Shown here: positions 29,345 through 38,845 of the stretch, in pieces
Numbering within the stretch: the first letter of the stretch is position 1
How the letters are laid out: every line of letters begins with the position of its first letter
Source of the DNA: Arcobacter sp. LC1
GTDB lineage: Bacteria; Campylobacterota; Campylobacteria; Campylobacterales; Arcobacteraceae
Length of the DNA stretch: 64,000 nt
Direction of reading: 5' to 3'
Assembly: GCA_021378565.1 (NCBI GenBank)
Contig: JAACJU010000006.1
Location: 44,999 to 108,998, forward strand
Made by a program: the position numbers and the translations under genes
The notes under the pieces: model-generated
The model's input: the letters and a program-made list of their open reading frames with translations, nothing else
What the model was told of the DNA's origin: nothing
The model's database searches: none

Positions 29345-31399
29345 ATGAAATACCCAACATTGAGATATAGAAATATTCACTTAGATTTTCATACATCAGA
29401 GCATATTTTAGGAGTTGGTGAAAAATTTAATCCTGAGAATTTTGCTTCTGTGTTAAAAAATGCTTATGTTGATTCAATAACTTTATTTGCAAAATGTCAT
29501 CATGGTTGGTCTTATTATCCAAGTAAAATAGGTGCTATGCACCCACATTTAGTGAAGCCTGATTTGTTAGGCGAGATGATAAAAGCTTGTGCAAAGCTTG
29601 ATATTCAAACACCTATTTACTTATCTGTACAGTGGGATGAAAGAAATGCTAGATTGCATCCTGAATGGAGAGTAATGAGCGCTACTAATCATGTCTCACA
29701 AGCAAGTAAAAGCGAGAATTCAGCATTAAATCAGCTAAGTGATACTTGGCATACTTTGTGCTTAAATCATTTGGCTTATCGTTCTCAAGTAATGGAGCAT
29801 GCTCGTGAAGTTCTTGAAAAATATTCCCCGCTTGGTTTGTTCTTTGATATTATTGTGCCCACAGATTGTGTATGTCCTGCTTGTATTGATTCTATGAATT
29901 TAGCGGGGCGAGACCCTAAAAACCCCTCAGACCGCAGAGCAAATGACCTTGAAGTAAATGAAAAATTTCGCATCGAAATGACTACTATGCTTCATAAAAT
30001 AAATCCAAAACTAAGAATATTTTATAATAGTGGACATATTGCCAAGCTTGGAAAACAAGCCTACTCAGCTTATAGTCATTTGGAGGTTGAGAGTTTGCCA
30101 ACAGGTGGCTGGGGATATAATCATTTCCCTTCATCTGCTCGCTATGTTGAAGCACTTGGGATGGACAGTTTAGCACATACTGGCAAATTTCATTCTAGTT
30201 GGGGAGAGTTTGGTGGATTTAAAAGCTCTGTTGCCTTAGAATATGAATGTGCGCAAATGGTTGCTTTAGGAACTAAGTGTATGATTGGAGACCAACTGCA
30301 TCCAAGTGCTGAAATTAATGAAGATACTTATAAATTAATCACCCCTGCTTATAAACGAATATTTGAATTGGAGCCGTATTTAGAAGGTGCTAAGCAAAAA
30401 TCAGAAATAGCAATACTAAGTGCTGAATATTATCAAGGTGCTAATAATCTAGAACGAAATAATGTTAGTGATGATGGGGCAGTTTCAATGCTTCTTGAAT
30501 TGCATAAGCTTTTTGATGTGATTGATGAAACAATGGATTTTAGTATTTATAGATTGATTATTTTGCCTGATGATATTTTGATGAATGAAAATTTAATTTC
30601 TAAAATAAATACTTTTCTTGAAAATGATGGCTCTATTTTGCTTAGTTCAAATTCAGCGATTGACATTAAAACTAATAATTTTGCCTTTGATATGGGCTTA
30701 GAATATAGAGATGAGAAACTTGGTTATAATCCGATTTATGCAAAAAAAATAAAAAATCAATTTTGCGAAAAATTACCTAAAAGCCCTTTTGTAGTTTACT
30801 GCGATGCAAAAAAAGTATTTGCTAAGGGTGCAGAAGTTTTACTTGATTTATATCCTCCATATTTCAATCGTAGTTATAAACGTTTTTGCTCTCACATGCA
30901 AACACCTGATAATCCAAATGCTCCTTCTCTTGGAGCTGGCGCGTCAATATTTAAAAATATTGGTTATATTTCTTTTTCGATATTTAGTGTTTATAATGCC
31001 ATTGGACAACCACTTTATAAATATATTATTGATGAAATGATTAAAAGATTAATGCCTAATTCTGTCCTAGAATGCAATCTTCCCTCCAGTGGGAGAGTTT
31101 CTCTGACTAGGCAAGAACATAAGAACCGAAGCATATTGCATCTTCTTTATGCGAGTCCACAAGTTAGGGGGCATAATCCTATCAATTTTGGAGGCGAAGA
31201 TCATACTCAAAAAATGGAAATGATTGAGGATATCCCAACTATTGGCTCAATTAATGTGATATTAAAAATGTCAAAACCTCCAAAAGAAGTATATGATGTT
31301 TTGAGCAAAGAGCAAATTCCCTATGAATTTAGAAATGAAAAACTCTATATTAATATATCTAGTTTAAAATGCCATAAGGCTTTAGCAATTATTGATTAG
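29345..31399 (+). CDS. Glycosidase-like protein (GHL6 / beta-galactosidase trimerisation-type)
   Basis: A ~684-residue cytoplasmic protein without signal peptide. The N-terminal ~340 residues look like a TIM barrel of the hypothetical glycosyl hydrolase type (GHL6): NAYVDSITLFAKCHHGWSYY, IQTPIYLSVQWDERNA, GLFFDIIVPTDCVCPACID, and LAHTGKFHSSWGEFGGFKS. The region ~350-560 resembles the beta-galactosidase trimerisation domain, and the C-terminal section a small beta domain. Start ATG 29345 follows the permease stop; a GGAGGAAAGG stretch precedes it (GTG 29327 is an alternative). With the importer it probably cleaves the imported glycoside. Substrate cannot be told; an alpha-L-fucosidase-like or galactosidase activity is possible. 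Confidence 0.72.
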   Translation: MKYPTLRYRNIHLDFHTSEHILGVGEKFNPENFASVLKNAYVDSITLFAKCHHGWSYYPSKIGAMHPHLVKPDLLGEMIKACAKLDIQTPIYLSVQWDERNARLHPEWRVMSATNHVSQASKSENSALNQLSDTWHTLCLNHLAYRSQVMEHAREVLEKYSPLGLFFDIIVPTDCVCPACIDSMNLAGRDPKNPSDRRANDLEVNEKFRIEMTTMLHKINPKLRIFYNSGHIAKLGKQAYSAYSHLEVESLPTGGWGYNHFPSSARYVEALGMDSLAHTGKFHSSWGEFGGFKSSVALEYECAQMVALGTKCMIGDQLHPSAEINEDTYKLITPAYKRIFELEPYLEGAKQKSEIAILSAEYYQGANNLERNNVSDDGAVSMLLELHKLFDVIDETMDFSIYRLIILPDDILMNENLISKINTFLENDGSILLSSNSAIDIKTNNFAFDMGLEYRDEKLGYNPIYAKKIKNQFCEKLPKSPFVVYCDAKKVFAKGAEVLLDLYPPYFNRSYKRFCSHMQTPDNPNAPSLGAGASIFKNIGYISFSIFSVYNAIGQPLYKYIIDEMIKRLMPNSVLECNLPSSGRVSLTRQEHKNRSILHLLYASPQVRGHNPINFGGEDHTQKMEMIEDIPTIGSINVILKMSKPPKEVYDVLSKEQIPYEFRNEKLYINISSLKCHKALAIID

Positions 31400-31437
31400 T
31401 TTTTGAATATTTATTTTATTAACCCATCTTTTTAAAA

Positions 31438-31525
31438 TGGCAGAGGAGATGGGATTCGAACCCACGGTAGTTTTAGCTACACTTCGCTTCCAACGAAGCA
31501 CCTTCGGCCACTCAGACACTCCTCT
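31438..31525 (-). tRNA. tRNA-Ser (GGA anticodon)
   Basis: An 88-nt class II tRNA on the minus strand. The acceptor arms AGAGGAG and CTCCTCT pair perfectly and the CCA end is encoded (plus-strand tgg at 31438-31440). The anticodon stem CTTCG/CGAAG holds loop TTGGAAG, giving anticodon GGA, which reads UCC/UCU. A long variable arm (GTAG...CTAC) and the T-loop TTCGAAT confirm serine class. Confidence 0.97.
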
Positions 31526-31643
31526 TTTTAGCTTGGTAGTTTAGCATAATATCTCTAATTTGGGGTTTAGCTCTAGAAGATACTTTCATGCTAGGCTTTG
31601 GATTATTTGATTGTTATTTGTAATATTTTTCTATTACGATATT

Positions 31644-32417
31644 TTATTTATCTTTTGATTTATTGAGTATTTTAAGTAATGTTTGAGCCATTTCGCTATC
31701 TCCTTTTTCTATCGCTTTGTTTATTAAATCTTGTAACTCATCTAAGTCTTGGTCATCTGCTTTATCGATATTTTTTTTAATACTTGAACGAATAGTTTCA
31801 TCAACTGCAATTTTTCTAATATTATGCTCTTTAATTGCATCTTTTGATTTTTTGATAGAAGATTTAAATTTTGGATAAAATCGTTTGCCTAAATAGATGA
31901 GATAAATTAATAAAGCTAAGCCAAGAAGAGAAATAAAAATTGTTGCAATTAATTCTTCTATTTTTTCTTGTTTTTCTTGTTTTTCTTGTTTTTCTTTGTC
32001 CAAGTAAATGTTAAAAGCATCATCAGCACGTTTTTTTAAAGCCTGAGTACATTTTTCTCTTTCATCTTTAAAATTACTTAAACTAGAAACATTCGGACCG
32101 CTACCATCTCCTAGCTTAATGTCGTAGAATGGAAAGTTCGAAGCAACTTTTTCAGGGACTATAAAAAATCTTTGATTTAAGTCATCTTCTTGTATGGGAT
32201 AGTATTTAGGTATGTCATTAGCATACCTTTGGATAGATATATTTTTTGCAAAAGGAGCAGCTTGGCTGTTTATGATTATTTTATAATTCCTATAACCATT
32301 CCAACATTCTTCTTTTACTCCTAAGCGGAATATCGTGTTATAATTTGGGTTATAATTGTATCCAAAGCACAAATTACTACTTATAATTAAAACGATAACA
32401 AATATGATTTTTTTCAT
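31644..32417 (-). CDS. Hypothetical membrane protein with KQE repeat
   Basis: A 257-residue protein that I do not recognise. A cleavable signal peptide (MKKIIFVIVLIISSNLCFG) precedes a ~100-residue extracytoplasmic domain with two Cys (EECWNGY, EKCTQ) that may form a disulfide. A short Lys/Gln/Glu repeat (KEKQEKQEKQEK) leads into one membrane helix (IATIFISLLGLALLIYLIYLG), followed by a ~80-residue charged cytoplasmic helical tail. It is a type I membrane protein topology. The gene stands alone between tRNA-Ser and the fumarase terminator. Confidence 0.6.
   Translation of the reverse strand: MKKIIFVIVLIISSNLCFGYNYNPNYNTIFRLGVKEECWNGYRNYKIIINSQAAPFAKNISIQRYANDIPKYYPIQEDDLNQRFFIVPEKVASNFPFYDIKLGDGSGPNVSSLSNFKDEREKCTQALKKRADDAFNIYLDKEKQEKQEKQEKIEELIATIFISLLGLALLIYLIYLGKRFYPKFKSSIKKSKDAIKEHNIRKIAVDETIRSSIKKNIDKADDQDLDELQDLINKAIEKGDSEMAQTLLKILNKSKDK
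31962..31988 (-). repeat. Nine-base tandem repeat inside a membrane-protein gene
   Basis: Three perfect copies of TTTTTCTTG (plus strand), followed by a fourth imperfect copy, encode the repeated Lys-Gln-Glu stretch just before the membrane helix. Because the unit is nine bases, copy change would lengthen or shorten the linker without a frameshift. Confidence 0.75.
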
Positions 32418-32539
32418 AAAAAACTATATTGTAAATATACTTTAATGCTGTTTAATTATAGAATAATAAAATATGATAATTTTCTTGAATTATTACATAG
32501 TATAGAAAATGTAAAGTTAATCCCATTTTCAAAATAATT

Positions 32540-32568
32540 TTAAGAGCGAAGAAAAACTTCACTCTTAA
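32540..32568 (-). terminator. Hairpin terminator of the fumarase gene
   Basis: TTAAGAG and CTCTTAA (7 bp), then GAAG and CTTC (4 bp), pair around a 5-base loop with one c/a mismatch. On the minus strand it is followed by AATTATTTT. It sits 16 bp downstream of the fumarase stop codon. Confidence 0.65.
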
Positions 32569-32583
32569 GGTATAAAATCTTTC

Positions 32584-34101
32584 TTAACTTTTACATCCAC
32601 AAGAACTGCAGTCTAGCGTGTTCCATTGTGCTGGTCCTGTTGTGTGAATTGAAACACCCTCGGTATCTACTGCAACAGTCACAGGCATATCTTTAACTTC
32701 AAATTCATAAATAGCTTCCATACCAAGCTCAGGAAATGCCATGGTTTTTGACGCTGTTATTGATTGAGATATTAAATAAGCAGCGCCACCTGTAGCTATG
32801 AGATAAATACTTTTGTATTCTTTGATTAAGTCAATAGTTGGCTGTTTTCGCTCTGCTTTTCCTATCATTCCCATGATGCCTATTTCCATCATTTCTTTTG
32901 TAAATTTATCCATTCTAGTTGAGGTTGTAGGCCCTGCGGGTCCAACTACTTCGCCTTTTACAGCGTCAACTGGTCCAACATAATAAATAAATCTATTTTT
33001 TAAATCAAGCCCATTTGGCAAAGGTTTATTTGCATTTTTGTACTCTACGATTTTTTTATGAGCTGCGTCTCTTGCTGTTAGGATTTTTCCTGAAAGTAAT
33101 AAAACATCTCCAGATTTAAATTGACTTAGATTTTCTTTCGTAATATCTGCAATGTTTACTTTTTTTACATTGTCCATAGAAAGTTTAATATCAGGCCAAA
33201 GTTTTAAATCAGGTGCCTCAAATTTTGCTTCACCATTTCCATCAAGTTCAAAGTGAATATGTCTAGTAGCAGCGCAATTTGGTATCATAGCTACAGGTAA
33301 AGAAGCGGCGTGACATGGATAATCAAGGATTTTAACATCTAAAACAGTAGTCAATCCTCCAAGTCCTTGCGCCCCAATTCCTAGTTTATTTATATCCTCA
33401 AATAGTCTAAGTCTAAGTTTTTCTAGCTCAGTTTTTGCCCCTGCTTTAATAAGTTCATTTATATCAACATGACTCATCAAAGATTTTTTTGCTAGGTACA
33501 TAGATTTTTCAGGATTCCCACCAATTCCAATACCTAAAACTCCAGGAGGACACCATCCAGCACCCATTTTTCTGACATTTTCCATAACCCAATCATAAAC
33601 ACTATCACTTGGATTTAAAACTGCAAATTTGGATTTGTTTTCACTTCCTCCACCTTTTGCTGCTAAAAATATCTCAACTTTAGATGAATTATTAACACCA
33701 TAATGAATAACAGCAGGAGTGTTGTTTTTTGTATTTATTCTTTTTCCTGCTGGATCACTAACGATAGAATATCTTAGAGTATTTTCTTTATTTGTGTAGC
33801 CTTTAGCAACTCCATCATTTATAACATCTTCAAGTTCTTTATCAAGTTCAAGTTTAGCATTTAGCCCAACATTTATAAAAACATTGACTGAGCCTGTATC
33901 TTGACACATTGGTCTATGCCCTAAAGCACACATTTTAGAATTTATTAAAATCTGCCCTATAGCATTTTTTGCTGCTTCGGACTTCTCATCTTCATAAGCT
34001 TTACTCATCGCTTTTACAAAATCAGGTGAGTGATAATACGATATATATTGAATAGCATTTGCAATACTAGATACTAAATCTTTTTGAGTTATTGTTCCCA
34101 T
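32584..34101 (-). CDS. Class I fumarate hydratase (single-chain, iron-sulfur)
   Basis: A 505-residue enzyme that interconverts fumarate and malate using an oxygen-sensitive 4Fe-4S cluster. The alpha-type domain covers residues ~1-285 with ALGHRPMCQDTGSVNVF and GAGWCPPGVLGIGIGGNPEKS, both cluster and substrate motifs. The beta-type domain follows, with VGPAGPTTSTRMDKF and IATGGAAYLISQSI. The end has cysteines (DCSSCGCKS). The fused form (FumA/FumB type) is complete. Class II FumC is the enzyme known from C. jejuni, so its class is worth noting. It is monocistronic, with a hairpin terminator downstream. Confidence 0.9.
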   Translation of the reverse strand: MGTITQKDLVSSIANAIQYISYYHSPDFVKAMSKAYEDEKSEAAKNAIGQILINSKMCALGHRPMCQDTGSVNVFINVGLNAKLELDKELEDVINDGVAKGYTNKENTLRYSIVSDPAGKRINTKNNTPAVIHYGVNNSSKVEIFLAAKGGGSENKSKFAVLNPSDSVYDWVMENVRKMGAGWCPPGVLGIGIGGNPEKSMYLAKKSLMSHVDINELIKAGAKTELEKLRLRLFEDINKLGIGAQGLGGLTTVLDVKILDYPCHAASLPVAMIPNCAATRHIHFELDGNGEAKFEAPDLKLWPDIKLSMDNVKKVNIADITKENLSQFKSGDVLLLSGKILTARDAAHKKIVEYKNANKPLPNGLDLKNRFIYYVGPVDAVKGEVVGPAGPTTSTRMDKFTKEMMEIGIMGMIGKAERKQPTIDLIKEYKSIYLIATGGAAYLISQSITASKTMAFPELGMEAIYEFEVKDMPVTVAVDTEGVSIHTTGPAQWNTLDCSSCGCKS

Positions 34102-34240
34102 GTTAATCCTTTTATTTTTTTATTCACTATATTGTATCTAAAATAAAATTATCTGAAAATGGCATTTTTGAGCTAGGTAAAAATCTTAATCTTTTTAATA
34201 ATTTAAAATAAATAAATTCTCAAATAAAAGTAAAGTAAGC

Positions 34241-35347
34241 TTAAAAAGTGACAGCTATAGAATTAGGTACTAAAATATACATAAGACCATTTTCTCTCAT
34301 AACTCCAGCTAAAGAAGCTGCTTTTTGTCCACTTCCAAAATAAAAGTCAGCTCTTACCTTACCTTGTATAGCCCCTCCTACATCAGCTGCGATTGTTAGT
34401 AAATTTATCTTTATTTTTTTATTGATAGGATTTGTTGTACTTAAAAATACAGGTAGCCCAAGGGGTATATACCTTTTATCAACTGCTATATTTACTCCAG
34501 CTATCAAAGGTACACCTAAAGCTCCTAAGGCTTCGCCTTTATTTTGACTAAAAAAAACTACACTATTATCAGAGTTTAATATATTATTTACTTGCCTTGG
34601 GTGTCTTAATAAATATCTTTTTATATTTTGTAAGCTTAAATCTTTTTCTTTCATAACACCCATATCTACTAATGTTTTGCCAATAGATATATATTTTTGT
34701 CCATTTTGGTCTGCATAAGATACATTTATAGTATTGCCATTTTTTAATAAAATTTTACCAGAGCCTTGTATTTCTAGGAAAAATCTATTTATTCTTGATT
34801 TTACATAACAAATAGCTTTTAAGTGTTTTGAATTTTGCAGATTTTTTCTTGAATAATAAGGAACTAAAGTATTTCCTACAAGTCTTCCTCTTAGTTTATA
34901 ATTTGATAAATTAGGATAAATTGAACTTAAATCAACAGTTATTAAATCTTTTGGAGTTTTATAAATAGGGTATCTATAAGTTCTTGATTGTTCTAAGCTA
35001 CCTTTTAATAAGGGTTCATAATAGCCTGTAATTAAGCCTGTATTTGTATTAGAATCATTATACATTGCATAAGGTGTAAAGTTGTTTTTAAAGAATTTTT
35101 TGGCATCTATGTATTTTGTAGTATTATTGCAACTTTGCGTCAAATAAGATACTTTGCTTGTTTTGGTACAAGCTAATTTGAAAGCTTGAAAGCTTCTTGT
35201 TAAACTATCTTTTTTAAAACCTTTTAAATTACTCCAAGAAACTTTTCTTAGATTAGCATGTGAGAAGCCGTTAAATACAGTATATTCAACAGCCCCACAA
35301 GCATTAAAAATAAATATAAGAACTACAAAAAAAATAGTTTTTTTCAA
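34241..35347 (-). CDS. mltA: Membrane-bound lytic murein transglycosylase A
   Basis: A 368-residue lipoprotein that cleaves peptidoglycan glycan strands with formation of 1,6-anhydro ends. The lipobox FNAC gives Cys17. The MltA domain starts near TGLITGYYEPLLKGS (residue ~106), with FFLEIQGSGKILL in the middle. The C-terminal 3D domain has TIAADVGGAIQGKVRADFYFGSG, whose Asp residues are the catalytic signature. Length is typical. It stands between fumarase and dnaK on the same strand, with a 139 bp gap downstream and a 39 bp gap upstream from the dnaK stop; it may be read through from the heat-shock operon. Confidence 0.88.
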   Translation of the reverse strand: MKKTIFFVVLIFIFNACGAVEYTVFNGFSHANLRKVSWSNLKGFKKDSLTRSFQAFKLACTKTSKVSYLTQSCNNTTKYIDAKKFFKNNFTPYAMYNDSNTNTGLITGYYEPLLKGSLEQSRTYRYPIYKTPKDLITVDLSSIYPNLSNYKLRGRLVGNTLVPYYSRKNLQNSKHLKAICYVKSRINRFFLEIQGSGKILLKNGNTINVSYADQNGQKYISIGKTLVDMGVMKEKDLSLQNIKRYLLRHPRQVNNILNSDNSVVFFSQNKGEALGALGVPLIAGVNIAVDKRYIPLGLPVFLSTTNPINKKIKINLLTIAADVGGAIQGKVRADFYFGSGQKAASLAGVMRENGLMYILVPNSIAVTF

Positions 35348-35386
35348 GACTGCCCCTAAAAAAATTTAATTATGCAAAAGTAGAAA

Positions 35387-37273
35387 TTACTCTACTTCTG
35401 CATCAATAACGTCATCGTCATCTTTTTTCTTATCCTTACTTGCATTTTGTGCATCTGGATTTGGTTTGTCTTTAGTATACATTGCTTCAGCTAATTTATG
35501 GCTTACTTCTGTTAGATTTTTTACTTTTTCTTCAAGTTTTTCTTTACTTGCATTTTCATCTTTTAACAATTCTTCAAGCTCTGCCGCGCAATCTACGATT
35601 TTTTGTTTTTCTTCTTCGTTAACTACTTTTTCATTTTCTTCTAAGGTTTTTTTGGTTGAGTGAAGTAAGCTTTCTGCTTGATTTCTAAGCTCAATCATAG
35701 CTTGTCTTTTTTCATCATCTTCTTTATTTGCTTCTGCTTCATTTACCATTTTTTCAATCTCTTCATCACTTAACCCAGATGAACCTGAGATTGTAATTTT
35801 ATTTTCTTTACCAGTTCCTTTGTCTTTTGCACTTACATTTAGAACTCCATTTGCATCAATATCAAAAGTTACTTCAATTTGTGGGATACCTCTTGGAGCT
35901 GCGGGAATATTGCTAAGTTCAAACATACCAAGAGATTTATTATCTTTGGCAAATTTTCGTTCACCTTGAACCACGCTAATAGAAACTGCGGGTTGATTGT
36001 CTTCAGCTGTTGAAAATGTTTGAGATTTTTTGACAGGAATTGTAGTTCCTTTGTCTATTAACATTGAAGCAACACCACCTAAAGTCTCAATTCCTAAAGA
36101 AAGAGGAGTAACATCAAGTAATAAAACATCTTTAACATCGCCTTTTAGAACTCCAGCTTGAACAGCGGCACCAGCGGCAACAATCTCATCAGGATTAACA
36201 CCTTTATTTAAATCTTTTCCAAAAAAGTTTCTCACTATTTCATTTGCTTTTGGCAATCTTGTACTACCACCAACCATAATAATTTCTTGAATATCACCTT
36301 TTTCTAAACCTGAATCTTTTATAGCAGTTTTGATATGAACTAATGTTTCATCTATTAAATTTTCAGTCATTGCTTCAAATTTTGCTCTAGTTAAAGATTT
36401 AACCAAGTGAATAGGCCCAGCTTTTCCCATAGAAATAAATGGCAAGTTAATCTCAGTAATTTCAGATGAACTTAGCTCTTTTTTAGCATTTTCAGCTGCA
36501 TCTTTTAATCTTTGAAGAGCCATTTTATCATTTTTAATATCAAAGCCATTATCATCTTTAAACCCTTTTGCTAACCAATCGATAATCTTATTATCAAAAT
36601 CATCTCCACCTAAGAAAGCATTTCCATCAGTTGAAAGAACTTCAAAAGTACCATCTCCGATTTCAAGTACAGTAACATCAAAAGTACCTCCACCTAAATC
36701 ATAAACCAATACTTTTTCTTCGCCTTTTTTATCTAAGCCATACGCTAAAGAAGCAGCTGTTGGTTCGTTTATAATTCTAAGTACATTAAGCCCAGCGATT
36801 GTCCCAGCTTCTTGAGTTGCTTTTCTTTGTGCGTCATTAAAATAAGCAGGCACAGTAATTACAGCGTCAGTTACTTTATCACCTAAATATTCTTCAGCAT
36901 CAGTTTTTAGTTTACCTAAAATTTTAGCTGAGATTTCTTGAGGAGTATAAACTTTGTCAGCAATTTCCACAGCCGCTGCGCCGTTTCTATTTACTATTTT
37001 ATATCCTACTTTTTCTTGAGCCTCTTTTGCTTTTTCTTCGTCCATCATCAAACCCATTATTCTTTTTATAGAATAAATTGTTTTTTCAGGATTTGTAATA
37101 GCTTGCCTTTTAGCAGGATCACCTACTAATACTTCACCTTTATCGGTAAATGCCACGATTGAAGGAACGGTATTTTTACCTTCTTTACTTGGGATAATCT
37201 TTGCTTCCCCACCTTCATAAACTGCCATACAAGAATTTGTTGTTCCTAAATCTATACCTAATACTTTACTCAT
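35387..37273 (-). CDS. dnaK: Chaperone DnaK (Hsp70)
   Basis: A 628-residue Hsp70. The ATPase domain starts [17 protein letters not shown] and has the phosphate-2 motif [19 protein letters not shown] and the adenosine motif [15 protein letters not shown]. The peptide-binding domain begins after [19 protein letters not shown], and the helical lid ends in the acidic tail [13 protein letters not shown]. It is the third gene of the hrcA-grpE-dnaK operon. The 84 bp gap to grpE contains repeated pyrimidine-rich blocks (TTTTCTTAG and TTTCTAATTTT), possibly a site for RNA processing. Confidence 0.97.
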   Translation of the reverse strand: MSKVLGIDLGTTNSCMAVYEGGEAKIIPSKEGKNTVPSIVAFTDKGEVLVGDPAKRQAITNPEKTIYSIKRIMGLMMDEEKAKEAQEKVGYKIVNRNGAAAVEIADKVYTPQEISAKILGKLKTDAEEYLGDKVTDAVITVPAYFNDAQRKATQEAGTIAGLNVLRIINEPTAASLAYGLDKKGEEKVLVYDLGGGTFDVTVLEIGDGTFEVLSTDGNAFLGGDDFDNKIIDWLAKGFKDDNGFDIKNDKMALQRLKDAAENAKKELSSSEITEINLPFISMGKAGPIHLVKSLTRAKFEAMTENLIDETLVHIKTAIKDSGLEKGDIQEIIMVGGSTRLPKANEIVRNFFGKDLNKGVNPDEIVAAGAAVQAGVLKGDVKDVLLLDVTPLSLGIETLGGVASMLIDKGTTIPVKKSQTFSTAEDNQPAVSISVVQGERKFAKDNKSLGMFELSNIPAAPRGIPQIEVTFDIDANGVLNVSAKDKGTGKENKITISGSSGLSDEEIEKMVNEAEANKEDDEKRQAMIELRNQAESLLHSTKKTLEENEKVVNEEEKQKIVDCAAELEELLKDENASKEKLEEKVKNLTEVSHKLAEAMYTKDKPNPDAQNASKDKKKDDDDVIDAEVE

Positions 37274-37357
37274 AATATTTCCTTATCAAAATTTAATTTT
37301 CTTAGCTTTTCTAATTTTTCTAATTTTCTTAGTTTTGTGACATTTCGGTCAAAATCT

Positions 37358-38008
37358 TTAAGCGTTTTTACAAATAGAAACCATAGCAGGCCTTAAAAGT
37401 CTATCTTTGATTTTATAACCTTTTTGTAATTTTTCTACGATTTGCCCATCTTCGTGTTTTTCACTTGGCACATGCATTACACCGTTGTGAATATTTGGAT
37501 CAAATTCTCCATCAGTTTCAACTTCTGTGATATCGTGTTTATCAAAAACTGTTTGAAAGTTTTTTAGTGTTAAATTCAAACCTTCTTTTAGTTTTTCCAA
37601 AAGCTCACTTGGCTCTAAGTCTGCTGTTGATGATTTTAAAGCCAACTCAAGAGTATCAATAGGAGCTAGTAAATCTTTGGCGAATTTCTCACTTGCATAA
37701 TCTATGGCTTGGTATTTTTCTCGCTCAAGTCTTTTTTTAATATTTTCAAAATCAGCATGAACTCTTAAATATTTATCTTTTTCTTCGCTTAATTCTTTTT
37801 CTAAATTTGCTATTAATTGCTCAGCACTTGGCTCATCTTCTTTTGTTTGTGAAGTATCTTCATCTTTTTGCTTTTCATAAGAGCCTGCCTCTTTGCCTTC
37901 ACAATTAGTATCTTCTATGTTCTCTAAATTTTCTTTATTCTCTACATCTTTTATATCTTCTATGCTTTCTAAATTTTCTTTGTCTTTTAAAATCTCTTCT
38001 TCATTCAC
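37358..38008 (-). CDS. grpE: Nucleotide exchange factor GrpE
   Basis: A 216-residue GrpE. The N-terminal ~75 residues are very acidic and low-complexity, with short internal repeats (KENLESIEDIKDVENKENLEN). The long coiled coil follows (LEKELSEEKDKYLRVHADFEN), and the C-terminal beta domain has NGVMHVPSEKHEDGQIVEKLQKGYKI and RPAMVSICKN, the canonical end. It overlaps hrcA by 4 bases (ATGA) and acts as thermosensor and ADP-release factor for DnaK. The acidic N-terminal repeats are longer than in many homologs. Confidence 0.95.
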   Translation of the reverse strand: MNEEEILKDKENLESIEDIKDVENKENLENIEDTNCEGKEAGSYEKQKDEDTSQTKEDEPSAEQLIANLEKELSEEKDKYLRVHADFENIKKRLEREKYQAIDYASEKFAKDLLAPIDTLELALKSSTADLEPSELLEKLKEGLNLTLKNFQTVFDKHDITEVETDGEFDPNIHNGVMHVPSEKHEDGQIVEKLQKGYKIKDRLLRPAMVSICKNA

Positions 38009-38796
38009 GCTACGACTCCTTGATAAAAATATTCATAATCTTTTGATAATTCTCCGACAACTAACATCTTAGCTTCTATGCCTTCTATTTGACAAGAATT
38101 ACAAACGCCCATATATCCACTTGGTAAAATACTTTCACAATAAATACCCTCAGAGCAATTATCAAGTATTTCACCTGCTAAAAATTGTTCTATTTGACTG
38201 TCATCAAAATCAAACTTTAAAGCAAGTTTCATAAACTCCTTTAAATTATATTTGATAGTATTTTGTGTTTGCAGATAAGCTAACAATCCAAGTTTTAGTT
38301 CATTTGCACCAACTTGAACAGCTACATCTTGCAAAGAGTTTAAATCTAAACCTATCAAATCTTTTAAAAAGCGATAAAGTGCAGATGAAAACTTTAGATT
38401 AAGTGCAAAAGTACCAAAATCTAAAATAATATATTTGTCATTTAGATTGCTAACTTCTTGCAATAAACCACTATTTTCTTTTTTTATAAATACACTTAAA
38501 TCAGCCCTTAAAGCGTAATATTCCACAGCTTCAAGCTTAAGATTGGAGATTTTTTTATTTAATCTTTTGCTCCAATATTCTTTTAATGCTTCGCTTGTTG
38601 GCGTTCTGCCTGAACTTATATGCTCTTGTAAAAGATAACCTTCTTCACCTAACTTTTTAAAGTATCCTCTGATAGTAGCAGTAGAACAAGAAATATCATA
38701 CATAGTTTTTAACTGCGTTGAACCAATTGGTTCAAGATTTTGTATATAAGCTTGTATAATAGTTTGTAATAAAAACTCTTTTCTATCAATCATCAT
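38005..38796 (-). CDS. hrcA: Heat-shock repressor HrcA
   Basis: A 263-residue repressor, short compared with ~340 in Gram-positives but near the size seen in epsilonproteobacteria. The winged-helix starts KEFLLQTIIQAYIQNLEPIG and continues STATIRGYFKKLGEEGYLLQEHISSGRTPT, the canonical HrcA DNA-binding segment. The rest is the dimer and GroEL-sensing region, with several Cys near residue 220-240 (CSEGIYCES, GVCNSC), which is unusual and may be redox-sensitive. First gene of hrcA-grpE-dnaK, with a CIRCE element 20 bp upstream of its ATG. Confidence 0.9.
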   Translation of the reverse strand: MMIDRKEFLLQTIIQAYIQNLEPIGSTQLKTMYDISCSTATIRGYFKKLGEEGYLLQEHISSGRTPTSEALKEYWSKRLNKKISNLKLEAVEYYALRADLSVFIKKENSGLLQEVSNLNDKYIILDFGTFALNLKFSSALYRFLKDLIGLDLNSLQDVAVQVGANELKLGLLAYLQTQNTIKYNLKEFMKLALKFDFDDSQIEQFLAGEILDNCSEGIYCESILPSGYMGVCNSCQIEGIEAKMLVVGELSKDYEYFYQGVVA

Positions 38797-38815
38797 TTTT
38801 CATTTCTTTAAATTT

Positions 38816-38842
38816 TTAGCACTCTTTATATCGAACTGCTAA
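38816..38842. promoter_or_regulatory. CIRCE operator of the hrcA operon
   Basis: TTAGCACTC, a 9-base spacer and AACTGCTAA: the first arm is a perfect CIRCE arm and the second matches GAGTGCTAA at 7 of 9 positions. The position, just upstream of hrcA and overlapping the expected transcription start, is that of the HrcA operator. The operon is therefore probably autoregulated through HrcA and GroEL. Confidence 0.88.
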
Positions 38843-38845
38843 AGA

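Noticed and set aside
31438-31525. tRNA-Ser as an attachment site of an integrated island
   Set aside because: No duplicated tRNA 3' end, integrase or excisionase gene is visible in the window. The sugar operon ending beside it is only suggestive.
37274-37357. Regulatory RNA between grpE and dnaK
   Set aside because: The 84 bp hold only short pyrimidine-rich repeats and no stable stem or internal promoter that I can support.
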